From NCBI GenBank assembly GCA_017163975.1, contig JAFFSR010000280.1, positions 992,001 to 1,056,000 on the forward strand: a DNA stretch of 64,000 nt, in the 5' to 3' direction. The notes under the pieces were generated by a model. It saw only the letters and a program-made list of their open reading frames with translations, was not told the DNA's origin and did no database searches. How positions within the stretch are numbered: the first letter of the stretch is position 1; every line of letters starts with the position of its first letter. Below are positions 33,642-44,390 of the stretch, one piece after another. The translations under genes and the position numbers were made by a program. This DNA is from Anastatus disparis. Taxonomy: Eukaryota > Arthropoda > Insecta > Hymenoptera > Eupelmidae.

Positions 33642-34765
33642 TCAAATAAATGTGATAGATATATTTATTATTACCTATAATGCGGTTATGAAGTAGCTAA
33701 GTCATTTATTAAATATTAATTAAATATATAAAGATGAAAAAGATGCTTTTGTAATTTTAAATAATGAGGGATTTTTAAACTCTTATTACCAATAATCGTA
33801 TCTAAAAATTCCAGAATATTTAAATTCTTTCAATCCTTCCAGTTAATTACATTTGAGAAAATTTTATTGTAATGTTTATAAGAAACATAAGTATAATGAA
33901 GGTTCATGCAGTAGTGCGAGATTGCAAATTTTAGATTTTTCTAATCATTTATTAAAATGTAAAATTTTGACGGGTGGTAAGGCAAAAGATAAAATTTTTC
34001 TAAACCGAAAATTAATATTAAATTATTGTAACGTAGTAATACTGGGATAAGGTAGTAAAAGGTTAAAAATTATAAGGAAACAAATTTTCTTAAAATAAAA
34101 CTCTATTCAATATTCTAATTCAAGATTTGTACAAGTGAGCGTGTTGAGCTCCGAATACAGACTGACTAAAGGTAGTTCTTACAATTATCATGAAGAGAAG
34201 AATACGTCTCCTAAGCCAGGCCCTCTTTTTCTCGAATTTTGTAAAACATTTTCTAATTGGTGGAAAAATTTCAGTTAATAATTGAACTAAATAAATGCTG
34301 GGTTTTCCCAAATCTTAAAATTCTTTATTATTGCATCATAAACAACCCGAGCGGCAAGTCATAAGCAACATATGCATGACCGTCAATAAATGTCTTAGTT
34401 TTATTACGGTTTTCTAAATTGTTACTTTTTCAAATAATTTACCTGGCTTAGGAGATTATCCTTTAACAGAAAATTATGAATTTTCCGTAAATTGTAAACG
34501 TAAAATAAAATTGGTAGCAATTTTTAAGTGTAAGATTTTAACCAAGAACACGTTTCTTAATTATAGGCGACCAGCATAAAAATGGCTTACTGTACTTATA
34601 CGTCTTTTCCTTTTTATAAATAAAAATATCAAATGTTCTCAATGTTTTTACTATAATTTCTTTATAGCATTATTTTATTTACTTTTTTCCTTCTTTGACT
34701 GTGCTTAATTTATATAGCTTTGTAGCGACTCGAACTGACGATGTCTGTCAATTCGTGCCGCTTAC
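33642..34765. other. AT-rich non-coding DNA
   Basis: No gene supported. CTCCTAAGCCAGG at 34199 is found inverted at 34443-34456 (CCTGGCTTAGGAG), suggesting an old foldback remnant at about 34120-34490. Confidence 0.4.
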
Positions 34766-34977
34766 CTCGACACCCGGAGTCTTATAACCAGGGCTTACCC
34801 CGGCGAGGCTGTAACCATTTACCTCGACACTCGGAGTCTTGTAATCAAGACTCGCCCCTGCGAGGTTCTCATAAATTGCCTCGACACTCGGAACCCTGAA
34901 GACTCACCTCGGTGAGGCTGTTATTATTTACCTCGACACTCGGAATCTTGTGATCAAGATTCACCCCGGCGAGGGCG
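34766..34977. repeat. Minisatellite, about 4 units of 50-65 bp
   Basis: Units begin CCTCGACACTCGGA and end CGAGG, so each can fold into a hairpin with CCTCG and CGAGG ends. GC-rich, starting about 440 bp left of the Polinton. Confidence 0.8.
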
Positions 34978-35207
34978 CTATTTCCAGGCCATGGGCGCAC
35001 CCATGCACAGAAGCACTGCTCCAATTTCAATTTCTTTTTGTTATTTTTCTAATTTTTATTTGGTACTATTTTGTTCAAATTAAATTATTAAATTTCAGTC
35101 GATTATTGATTTTATTCAATAATTCATTCATTTATTTTCTTTGAATTATTCATTTTTCATTGTCCTTCATTTTATTATATATAATAATATAATAATTTTT
35201 ATATAAA

Positions 35208-35275
35208 AGTAGATAAGCTATAGGCATACTGGATCATGTTCCTTCTGGATCACCCCCTCTCTCCTCAAAGTGATC
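35208..35275 (+). repeat. Polinton left terminal inverted repeat
   Basis: 68 bp identical to the reverse complement of 49384-49451. Preceded by the TATAAA duplication. Confidence 0.95.
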
Positions 35276-35640
35276 TAGAATGTAATGTGTGTATAAGCCC
35301 ATAAGAGTATCCCCTTCTTCGAGTGATTTTTTGAATTTTGGTTTTTATTTACGCCCATCCTTCCCTACTCCATGTGATCGAGAATGTAATGTGTGTATAA
35401 GCCCATAAGAGTATCCCCTTCTTCGAGTGATTTTTTGAATTTTGGTTTTTATTTACGCCCACCCTTCCCTACTCCATGTGATCGAGAATCCGATGTGTGT
35501 ATAAGCACATAAGAGTATCCCCTTCTCCGTGTGATTTTTTGAATTTCAGTATTTTGTTCACGCCCACCCTTCCCTACTCCATGTGATTTAGAATCCAATA
35601 TGTGTATAAACCCATAAGAGTTACCTTTTTTTGTTTGATT
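35270..35640 (+). repeat. 104-bp tandem repeats inside the Polinton left end
   Basis: GTGATC(T/G)AGAAT starts at 35270, 35374 and 35478, with a diverged start at 35582. Each unit carries TGTGTATAAGCCCATAAGAG and ACGCCCACCCTTCCCTACTC. The first unit overlaps the end of the inverted repeat. Confidence 0.9.
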
Positions 35641-37325
35641 TGTAGGTGGCCCCATACGGTAGGGAGTCCCAAGATGTTTTTTTCTTTTGAAAGATTAATG
35701 TTTACGATTGCATGTTTTCCTTTTTTTCATCTCTATGACTTTTTTTCTTTAAGCCACCTTCTTTTGATCGATAGATATTTTTCCTTTGGTCAAGGAATAT
35801 TTTTCCTTATCTTTTACAAATAAGAGTTCTCTTTTTTTTTTTTTAAACAGGATGAAAAAAGATAGCTGACCCTTATAATAAATTTTTTTCTCAAAAAAGA
35901 TTTTCTTTCAAAAAGATAAAGACAGTATTATATCTTAAAGATTGCATGATTCATTATTTTCATGCACCTGTGACTTAAAAAAGAACACACACACAGTGTA
36001 CTGCATTAAGAGAAAGGACATTCTTTTCCTTCTCTCCTAAAAGCTGGTAAATTTTTTGTGCAACGTTCAAGAAAATGCATAGTGGGCAGCGCTATAAAAA
36101 AAGACTCTCCATCCGCCGAAAAAACTTTATGTTTGCTAGTGACCCTTTCGCTTCCTCGCAGCGCCACTTAGTCGGCGCAATCAGTGTGCTGAAAACGGAC
36201 TCTGATTACTCCGATAATCTTAATGCAAAGACTCTCCATCCACAGAAAAATTTTACGTTTGCTAGTGACCCTTTCTCTTTCGCTTTCCCGCAGCGCCACT
36301 TAGTCGGTACAGTCAGTGTGCCAAAAAACGGACTCTGATTGCTCCGATAATCTTAATGCAATCGGCGCTTTACGCAATGCTGAAGGATACATGCGGCGCC
36401 TAATGTCTTTGGGTGCAGGTATACACAGAAAACCCTCGGTCTCGTCATTGTTTTACCACTGCATGTTTTTTTCTTTTTCATCTTTATGACAGCTTCTTTA
36501 ACCCACATGCTTCTGATCGATAGATATTTTCCCTTTGGTCACTTTCACATTACTTTACTATTTAAAGTCACTTGTTTTCATTTTGTTGGAAAGAGATCTT
36601 TTTTTTTTCCTTTTCGTAAAAATATGTTTTCTTTTACTGAGAAAAGAAACCTTTTTTTTTGGTTTTCATGTTTATAATCTTACAATCTTTTTTCTTTCAA
36701 AATTGAAACTCTTATTGTGCCCATTCTATATCCATGTATTAAGTTAAAAAAAAAATAAGGTTATTGGTGAATTTTTTTCTTTTCAGAAAAGGTTTTCTTG
36801 ACAGGTTTATATTTTTGAAAGTCACTTGTTATCTTATTTTATCTTTTTTTTTGAGAAAAAAGGTCTTTTACTCTTTTCCTAAAACGATATATTTTATGTC
36901 AAGCAATTCCCCTCTTACTTTTTTAAGATTGGACGATGGAAAATAGCTCAGTTTTCACTGGTTAAACTAAAAGATGATAGTAACTCCGCCTCTAACTTTT
37001 TTAAGATTGGACGATGGAAAATCGCTCAATCCTCATTGGTTAAAACTAAGAAATGATTCTGATAGGTTAAAAAAGGTAAAAAATTCATCCCTATCCGAGA
37101 AAACCTCTCTTTTTTCTGAAAAACTTGCACTCCGTTTTACTATTGGTTAGTTAATTGAATTTTCCATTTCCCCTTATGTTAACTTTACCTTTAAAAAGGT
37201 CTGAAGTTTTCTGGATGAGCATACTTCGTCAGAGGAGTCGTGAGTGTACATAGTCATCGGGACTAAACTTTACTAATCGTGAAAGTTTGTGTTTGTGAAA
37301 GGTTATTTTAAATAAAAGAAAAAAA
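35641..37325 (+). other. Polinton left non-coding region with duplications; polymerase promoter
   Basis: No gene. Direct duplications are 35707-35800 with 36462-36545 (TTGATCGATAGATATTTT.CC core), 36102-36225 with 36226-36362 (GACTCTCCATCC...TTTGCTAGTGACCC), and 36903-36975 with 36987-37060 (TTTTTTAAGATTGGACGATG). CTTTAAAAAGG at 37190-37200 could serve as the TATA element for the polymerase gene, with the start of transcription roughly 30 bp later. Confidence 0.7.
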
Positions 37326-40300
37326 ATGTCTTCAATTAATTTCTTTGAACGTCTTGTGCAACTACTCCGTGTTACTTTACAAAATGTAAATGAACTGAAC
37401 AATACCGATCTCCATTATTGGATAGATATGTGCAATGGTAGTTTAGAGAAATTAAATGAAAAAATTGTCAATTCTGATCTTACAAGAGGAGAAAAGCAGA
37501 GATGTCAAACTTGTGTGTTACATCTTTCGGGTATTCAAGTTCAATTTGAACATCATCTTCAACGAGGAGGTAGTCTGCAATCTGAAGAAACAGAAGCTTC
37601 TGTTGAATGGCGAGATGTGCAGTCAGCTTTCGAAAACAGAATTAGAACTGGCGTAGTGATAAATATAAATCATGTGGATATTTTAAGTTTTTTAAACGAC
37701 GCCCAAGAAGTCTTTAAAGTACATGTACAGTCATGCTTAGAAGAATATAGTGCTCTGAAAGTGAATTCGGATTTCACCGCAGAATTTTCCATACAGAAAA
37801 GTAGTGAAGAATTGACAGATATTAAATATTTTACAACCACAAGTACTTCAATTTTCATGTCAACGAATCTAGAAGAATGGTTCAAAATAAATATCAAAGA
37901 TTCTATTTTGACACAGATAGAAGAATTTCAGGAAAAAGATTCTGGCTGGGCTCTAAAAAGTATTATAAGTCTGAGTATAAATATGAAAAAATATTCTCCG
38001 ATCAAGGGCAGTTCGTACATTCCTCTACCACCTTTTATACAAAAGAAAAAAGCATGTGTCAATGTTCGTAACAATGACAATCAATGTTTCAAGTATGCTA
38101 TCCTCTCAGCAATATATCCAAGTGAAACTAATACTAATAGAGTTAATCAATATAGCATGCATGAGAACAAGTTGAAATTTAATAACATAGAATTTCCAGT
38201 GATACTTAAAAATGTTCCAAAATTTGAAGAACTGAATAATATTTCAGTAAATGTGTACATGTTGAAGAAGTTTGGACAAAAGTTTGAAGTATCACCTTGC
38301 CACATTACATCGGATAAAAAGGAAAAGCATGTCAATCTACTCATCATCCAAGACTTTTACATCGATGAGTATGAAAAAGATAATCATTCTGATGATATTA
38401 GTTTACCCAAATACCACTACGTTTGGATAAAAAATATGTCTCGTTTTCTGAAATCTCAACTATCTAAGACACATGTAAAATCATTCCATCGTGAAAGATG
38501 TTTACAAGTCTTTTATAATGAAGAAAGATTGCAAGTTCATGAAAATGATTGTAAGAATTTGAATTATTGTCGAATTAATCTACCTGACTCGCAGAACAAT
38601 ATTCTGAAATTTGAAGATTATTATAAAAGCGAAAAAGTTCCTTTTATTATTTATGCTGATTTTGAATGTTTACTGAAGCCTACAATGAATGAGATTGCCT
38701 TCCAACTTCATGAAGCATATAGCATAGGATATTATATAAAATGTAGCTTTGATGACAGCTTATCTTTTTATAAGTCATATAGAAAAAATATCGAAGATGG
38801 ACAGACTCCTGCACAATGGTTTGTTCAAGAATTAAAATCAATCAGTGAGGAAATTGATAAACTCTACAAGAATCCGAAACCATTAAAACTTACGGATTTA
38901 GAAGAATTATCTTTCCAGAGGTCAACCATTTGTCACAAATGCCGAAAACTAATCCGTGATGAAGAACTCGCAGTACGAGATCACTGTCATCTCACAGGAC
39001 GGTAAGATATTAATTATAGTTATATTTCAATGAAAAAAAAATTTACTTTATCATGCAAATTTTTTTAAAATATCTATTTTTCTTACATTAGTTTCAGAGG
39101 TACAGCACATAATTCATGTAATTTGAATTACAAGTATTCAAAATTTATTCCTGTGGTTTTTCATAACCTCAATTACGATACACACTTCATTTTGAAAGAG
39201 ATAGCCACATCTTCATTGATGGGAGGACGAGTTACGCTATTGCCACATAATAAGGAAAAATATATTTCTTTTACAAAATACATAGATGGCAGTGACCTAA
39301 GTTTTAGATTCATAGATTCTTGGCGTTTTCTTCCTTCGTCATTAGAAAAACTTGCATCATACTTGGAAAATGTGCCGATATTGATAAAAGAGTTTCGAAC
39401 TGATGGATTTACAGATGAGAAAATTGATTTTCTCAAACGTAAAGGTATATTTCCATATGATTTTGTAGATGGATTGGATAAATTATTAGTTACGAAATTG
39501 CCAGAGAAAAATCAGTTTTATAACCAACTCACCGATTCTCATATTGCTGATGAAGACTATAAGCATGCTATTCAAGTCTGGAGTAAGTTCAATATAAGGA
39601 CATTAGGCGAGTATTCGGATTTATACTTAAAAACAGATGTTTTACTATTGGCGGATGTATTTGAAAGTTTTCGAGAAACATCTTTCAAAGCTTACGGTTT
39701 ATGTCCAGCTCACTTTTATACGTCTCCAGGCTTGACATTTTCAGCAGCGCTAAAAATGACGAAGGTAGAACTGGAGCTTCTTACAGATATAGGTTGATGT
39801 TCATTGAAGCAGGTATTCGGGGAGGAATAAGTCAATGCTGTAATCGCTATGCCAAGGCGAACAATCCATATATGGGCTCTCCGTATGATGAAAAACAGAA
39901 AATGAAAACACTTATGTACTTTGATATTAATAATCTTTATGGATGGGCAATGGTTCAATATTTGCCAGTCGGAAAATTCAAATGGGTAGAATATGAGACG
40001 AATTCAAACTTTTACAACGCACCGCCAGATTCAGTTATTGGATATATTGCTGAAGTAGATTTGGAGTATCCTGAGGAAATACACGATGCACATCGAGATT
40101 TTCCATTCTGCGCAGAGCATAGTGCGCCACATGGCTCGAAACAAAAGAAACTTCTCACTACTTTGAAGAACAAGGAGAGATATGTTATTTACTATCGAAC
40201 ACTCAGACAAGTGTTGGAAAATGGACTTCGACTGAAAAAAGTGCATAGAATTTTAAGTTTTGAGCAAAAGGCATGGCTTAAACCTTATGTGGAATTGAAT

Positions 40301-41596
40301 ACTCAAAAAAGAATGCAGGCTAAGAACGAATTGGAAAAACTTTTTTATAAATTGTTAATCAATGCTGTCTATGGAAAGTGCATTGAGCGAGAGCGGTCTC
40401 GAGTTGATGTCCGATTGGTAAATAAATTTACTGGTAGATATGGAGCAGAAGCACGCATAGCTCTACCAAATTTTCAGAGCTGTGCTATTTTTGATGAGAA
40501 TTTAGTTGCCATTCAAATGAAGAGAACGAGCATCACAATCAAGAAACCAATTTATGTTGGATTTTGCATTTTAGAATTATCAAAAACATTAGTTTATGAT
40601 TTTCATTATTCGTATATGAAAAAGCGAGTTGGAGACAAATGCAAACTTTTGTATACTGATACTGATAGTCTCATATACGAAGTTGAGGATGTTGACATGT
40701 ACAAAATAATGAAAGAGGACATACATAAATTTGATACTTCCGATTATGAAGAAAATAATCCGTTCGAAATTCCTCGAGTTAATAAGAAAGTTCCGGGTTT
40801 GATGAAAGACGAATGTAATGGTAAGATAATGACAGAATTTATAGGATTACGAAGCAAAATGTATAGTATTTCAATCGATGGAGGAGAAGTTATAAAGAAA
40901 GCCAAAGGTATAAAGTCCAGTGTTGTTAAAAAATCAATTACTTTTGAGGATTACCGAAGCTGTCTTCAGGATCTCACTATTATATACCATGAACAGTGCA
41001 ATATCCGTTCAAAATTGCATACTGTGCATACTGAAAAACAGAGAAAAATTGCTCTAAGTCCTCATGATGATAAGAGATTTTTATTGCCTGATAGTACAGA
41101 TACTTTACCTTGGGGACATTATAAAATTGAAGAGATACAGATGGCGCAAGCTGTACTTGAAGTAGAGAGGGAATATGCAAGAAAAATGGCTGCTGAAAAA
41201 AAAGAAAAAGAGCGGGAGGTAGAAATGAGGAGGGGAGATACACGAGTGGAAATTGATGCTACAGAGAATGAAAGAGAGAGGGAAATCGAGAGAAGGGATA
41301 AAGCAACCAATGAAAATAGTGCAGAGCGAGTGGGGATGTCACTTTATGAAGGCGAGCAAATTATCATTGAGTATGATGTGTTAGAGGAGTTCATGAATGA
41401 CTGGCATCCATCAATGGAGGGGGCAAGTTCCCAGGAAGGAGAAAAAAAGGATATATTACGAGTAGCAATGGAAAGGGCAGACATCGAAGTGGGGAATGGG
41501 CTATATCAACCAATGGACCACAATGAGGAGCGCATTCAAGTAATTGAAGAGCTTGAGGACGATCAACCTTGCACAAAGAAATCTAAAATCGACTAA
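37326..41596 (+). pseudogene. pPolB: Protein-primed type B DNA polymerase (pPolB), frameshifted
   Basis: Replicates the element by protein priming. The first exon (37326-39001) has the long Polinton N-terminal region (ACVNVRNNDNQCFKYAI), a Cys/His cluster (RERCLQVF...HENDC), exonuclease motif I (YADFEC, near residue 444) and a DHCHLTGR zinc-type motif. Exon 2, from 39092, carries Exo II (FHNLNYDT) and Exo III (YLKTDVLLLAD). After a frame change near 39790 the last part has motif A (YFDINNLYG, 39919), motif B (LLINAVYGK, about 40350) and motif C (YTDTDSL, 40654). Catalytic residues are kept. A single-base-type frameshift between 39780 and 39800 breaks the protein. The last roughly 150 residues form a charged, coiled-coil-like tail (KKEKEREVEMRRGD), unusual for the family. 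Calling it broken assumes no sequencing error. Confidence 0.9.
39002..39091 (+). other. Spliceosomal intron in pPolB
   Basis: A 90-bp AT-rich segment starts GTAAGATA and ends TTACATTAG. It sits within the codon for Arg of the conserved DHCHLTGR motif. Both flanks continue the polymerase in phase once it is removed, and it contains in-frame stops. Confidence 0.8.
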
Positions 41597-41711
41597 CTTT
41601 TTAAGTAAGTTACAATTTATTTTTTTACCAAAAAAAAAACATTATTTTTTTTCCATCAAAATTTTTCTCTAACAGAAATTTTAATTTTTTTTACTTTTTC
41701 TTGCTTTCAGA

Positions 41712-42011
41712 ATGGATTTATCTGCACTAAACAAGATTGCTGGAAGCGACTTCCTGCCAAGGAAGAAAGTCACAGACTTAGAAAAAGACCAGCAGTACAT
41801 GGTGACTGCACTGAAACAAGTCAAGACAAGATTTGGAACCAAGGTCGTAGCAGATTTCGACCAAAGCTTCCAAGTCTTTTTACCAGAGAAGATTTCATCT
41901 GCAATTCTAAAAGATGAAGAATTTTTCTACAATCTCTGTAATAATGCAAATAAACTGCGTTTGATTGCAATATACCTGGGAGGATCTTCTTTTAAATTCG
42001 ATCGGGCTTAA
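41712..42011 (+). CDS. 99-aa OB-like Polinton protein
   Basis: Short protein of the pattern KDQQYMVTALKQVKTRFGTKVV...FQVFLPEKI...IAIYLGG, with alternating beta strands that suggest an OB fold. Similar small proteins occur in insect Mavericks as I recall them, and an ssDNA-binding role beside the polymerase is plausible but inferred. The ATG follows directly after a TTTCTTGCTTTCAG acceptor-like site, and a GTAAGTTA donor-like site lies at about 41604, just past the polymerase stop. It could therefore be expressed from a spliced polymerase transcript. The frame is intact. Confidence 0.6.
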   Translation: MDLSALNKIAGSDFLPRKKVTDLEKDQQYMVTALKQVKTRFGTKVVADFDQSFQVFLPEKISSAILKDEEFFYNLCNNANKLRLIAIYLGGSSFKFDRA

Positions 42012-42294
42012 AATAAATAAAAATATAGTCGTCAAATTATTTTTCAAACTATTTATTGTAAATTGTACATAATAAGAATACATGAATAAATGAAAATTAT
42101 TAAACATTATATAATTGTTTTTATTTATCACCACCACTTATAATTATTATATTTATATTGAATCATAAAAAGAAAATTTTCAATAATAAAAATATTTTAT
42201 ACATAACTTAAATTAATGAACATAATAAAATTAAATTTTTTTTTCTTTTTTATTTATTACACTGAAATACGTTGTAAAATACATCTTAGCTTAT
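42012..42294. other. AT-rich convergent 3' spacer
   Basis: Separates the plus-strand polymerase block from the minus-strand integrase block; it must hold 3' ends for both. No gene. Confidence 0.5.
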
Positions 42295-43233
42295 TCAAAT
42301 AATCTCATTTTTATCCATCCAACTATTATGCTTGCTATTTAGACCTAACCACTTAACATATACACGTTTACCACTTTTCTTTAAAACTTTTTCTACCAAA
42401 TAAATTTCTGGATACATAGTTTTTTGAATTTCCGTTTCATAAAAGCCGCCAGAGACGGGTTCATCATAATAATCTTTTACGTGGTAAGTTATGGGATTGG
42501 TTTTTACAACTCTTGTTATTGTGCAAATTTCAGTTGACCAATTTGGTGTATAACCTTTTTCAAAAACTTGTTTTATCTTACTTATTCGCACTTTATCTCC
42601 TACTTTGAATTTTGGTTTTTTCACAGGTCTTTTTTCAGTTGGGTAATTTTTCTTGATTTCTTTTTCATTTACCTTCGTAACGTTTTCAGGCTCGATTCCT
42701 ATTGTCCGATGTTTTCTTGAATTGTATGCTTTCACTAACTCAGGCAGAATATCCAACCATTTATAACTTCCTTGTTTGCTGAATTCTAACCACATTGCAT
42801 TTTTTAAAGTTCTATTAAAGCGTTCACATATGCTTGCATGAAGATTACTATGTGAAGAGTAGTGATTTATCTTGTACTTTTTTATAAGATTCTGAAAGTT
42901 TGAATTGTAGAATTCTTTTCCTTGGTCAGTTTGTAAATTCGATGGCACCCGTTCTTGTTTTAATATTGACTTCATAGCTAGAGTAACATCATTGCCACTC
43001 TTAGATTTGACTGGTACAGCCCATGCATACTTTGAAAATATATCTATGACAGTTAGTAAGTAGCGAAAACCTTTGTTTTCCTTAAAATAAGGTATCATTT
43101 CTACAAGGTCAGCTTGCCAAGTCTCATCTAATCCGCGTATGTCATATTTTCTTCGCTTGTACCTTCGACGTGCTGGCTTGTGTAGCTCTTCAACTACTCT
43201 TTGACGTTCCATCTTAAACTTCAACTTTAGCAA
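42295..43233 (-). CDS. pINT: Polinton integrase (retroviral type, with chromodomain)
   Basis: 312 aa. An rve core holds Asp42 (TWQADLV), Asp103 (QTDQGKEF) and Glu138 (CERFNRTLK), the DDE triad of retroviral-type integrases that insert the element and make the 6-bp duplication. Upstream is the basic segment ELHKPARRRYKRRK. Downstream is an SH3-like segment (KFKVGDKVRI), then a C-terminal chromodomain (IYLVEKVLKK...YVKWLGL...NSWM, residues about 270-312), which may direct insertion to marked chromatin. The start overlaps the next ORF upstream by 20 bp, as in a compact viral operon-like array. The frame is intact and the triad complete, so activity is plausible. Confidence 0.93.
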   Translation of the reverse strand: MLKLKFKMERQRVVEELHKPARRRYKRRKYDIRGLDETWQADLVEMIPYFKENKGFRYLLTVIDIFSKYAWAVPVKSKSGNDVTLAMKSILKQERVPSNLQTDQGKEFYNSNFQNLIKKYKINHYSSHSNLHASICERFNRTLKNAMWLEFSKQGSYKWLDILPELVKAYNSRKHRTIGIEPENVTKVNEKEIKKNYPTEKRPVKKPKFKVGDKVRISKIKQVFEKGYTPNWSTEICTITRVVKTNPITYHVKDYYDEPVSGGFYETEIQKTMYPEIYLVEKVLKKSGKRVYVKWLGLNSKHNSWMDKNEII

Positions 43234-43657
43234 TATCCGATTGTCTATTCATTTCTTTAATTATATATTCAATACTTGCAAAATTTCGTTGAGTCATATC
43301 ATAGACATAAGTTAATTTTTCGTCTATTTCTGCTTTATATATTTCAACTTTGTTCTCATATTCTTGTATAGCTTTAGCAACTTCTATAATTTTAGAAGAT
43401 AAGTAATCAACTTCTTTCTGTAGGATATTATTTAGTGAATTCAAACTAATGGCATCATTTGGACCATTAGCCTCTCCAATATTGCACAGCCGCTTATTTT
43501 CTAAATCAAAATCACCATCTGATGTAACATTGAATCCAATACCTCGAGGACCACGACTCACTTGCGAGCCCTCAAGTTTTCTTCCAAACACATCGAGACT
43601 CATGATACTACTATTGATTTGAAAATTGTGTACGTCAATATATATGCCCAGCTTCAC
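43214..43657 (-). CDS. Polinton protein with fiber-like repeat motif
   Basis: 147 aa. Contains GPRGIGFNVTSDGDFDL, then NKRLCNIGEANGPNDAISL, followed by a helical, coiled-coil C-terminal half (SLNNILQKEVDYLSSKI...MNRQSDIAKVEV). The N-K-R-x-x-N-I/V...D-A-x-x-L pattern is the one seen in tail-fiber and spike proteins of phages and adenovirus-like elements, so a trimeric attachment role is possible. This is inference from motif pattern. It overlaps integrase (20 bp) and the next upstream ORF (23 bp). Confidence 0.6.
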   Translation of the reverse strand: MKLGIYIDVHNFQINSSIMSLDVFGRKLEGSQVSRGPRGIGFNVTSDGDFDLENKRLCNIGEANGPNDAISLNSLNNILQKEVDYLSSKIIEVAKAIQEYENKVEIYKAEIDEKLTYVYDMTQRNFASIEYIIKEMNRQSDIAKVEV

Positions 43658-44390
43658 GTAGTTCCTCTATGATTGATTGGATTTCATTGTTGTGATTATT
43701 ATTTCCAGCAGATCTTTCGGCTATTAATAATCGCAGTCTTTCGACAAGCTCATTCGGATCATCCCAGTAGACTAGATCTATGGAAGTATTCTTTTTTGCT
43801 ATTTTATATTTAGGTATGAGACCCCCTCCGCTGGTAGACATTCTACTACGATCACTGTGGAACATTGGTGCTATGATTTTTGAATATTTTCTACTCTTCG
43901 AAGAGCGTATATTCTCACTTTTGCTATGTCTTTTTCTATGGGCATTTGTTGCTTCCAGGATAATGCGATAGTTCTTGCGATCTGTTGTACTCAAAAGATT
44001 ATCATTTGGTTCTTTTTTGAAAAGCAATTCCATTAGACCACTGCTTTTAGGAAAACTTAAATCTTTCACTTTTATCATTTTATCATCAAATTGAATTTGT
44101 GAATCACCCATCATGTATACCCCACTGACTTTTCTCACTCCGTATATGTTATCGATTTTGCTGCGGCTTCCATTTAGCATTGATAAAAAGTCTGTCGGTT
44201 CAGTTTCTTTATGCGCAGATACAAATGGTGAATATATAGATTTGAATGATGAATTTGCAGAATTGAATGATGAATTCATCATTGTGCTATTTATCGGAGA
44301 AAAATCATCGCCATTAGAAGCATCATTATCAAACGCCGAACCCGAGTTATTAATATCGTTTACAATATAACTTGATTCATCAAATCTCAA
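43635..44390 (-). CDS. Conserved Polinton protein, C-terminal part (YWDDPNEL family)
   Basis: 251 aa. A low-complexity Ser/Asn-rich N-terminus is followed by IDNIYGVRKV, IQFDDKMIKV, RKNYRIILEATNA and the conserved end LVYWDDPNELVERLRLLIAE...IIEELREAG. I know this family from insect Maverick-associated loci, where it normally continues in one frame from the segment encoded at 44380-44649. The two ORFs overlap by 11 bp in different frames at an A9 run (minus strand, 44394-44402). Function unknown; position among capsid genes suggests a structural role. Confidence 0.65.
   Translation of the reverse strand: MRFDESSYIVNDINNSGSAFDNDASNGDDFSPINSTMMNSSFNSANSSFKSIYSPFVSAHKETEPTDFLSMLNGSRSKIDNIYGVRKVSGVYMMGDSQIQFDDKMIKVKDLSFPKSSGLMELLFKKEPNDNLLSTTDRKNYRIILEATNAHRKRHSKSENIRSSKSRKYSKIIAPMFHSDRSRMSTSGGGLIPKYKIAKKNTSIDLVYWDDPNELVERLRLLIAERSAGNNNHNNEIQSIIEELREAGHIY

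Noticed and set aside
35270..35640. Regular 104-bp repeats as a possible CRISPR array
   Set aside because: Whole units repeat with no unique spacers, in a eukaryotic transposon; they are ordinary tandem repeats.
35602..36946. Phe-rich ORFs in the Polinton left end
   Set aside because: They arise from T-rich, internally duplicated non-coding sequence and have no similarity to Polinton genes.
39716..41576. Minus-strand ORFs opposite the polymerase
   Set aside because: Shadows of the plus-strand polymerase reading frame with no independent motifs.
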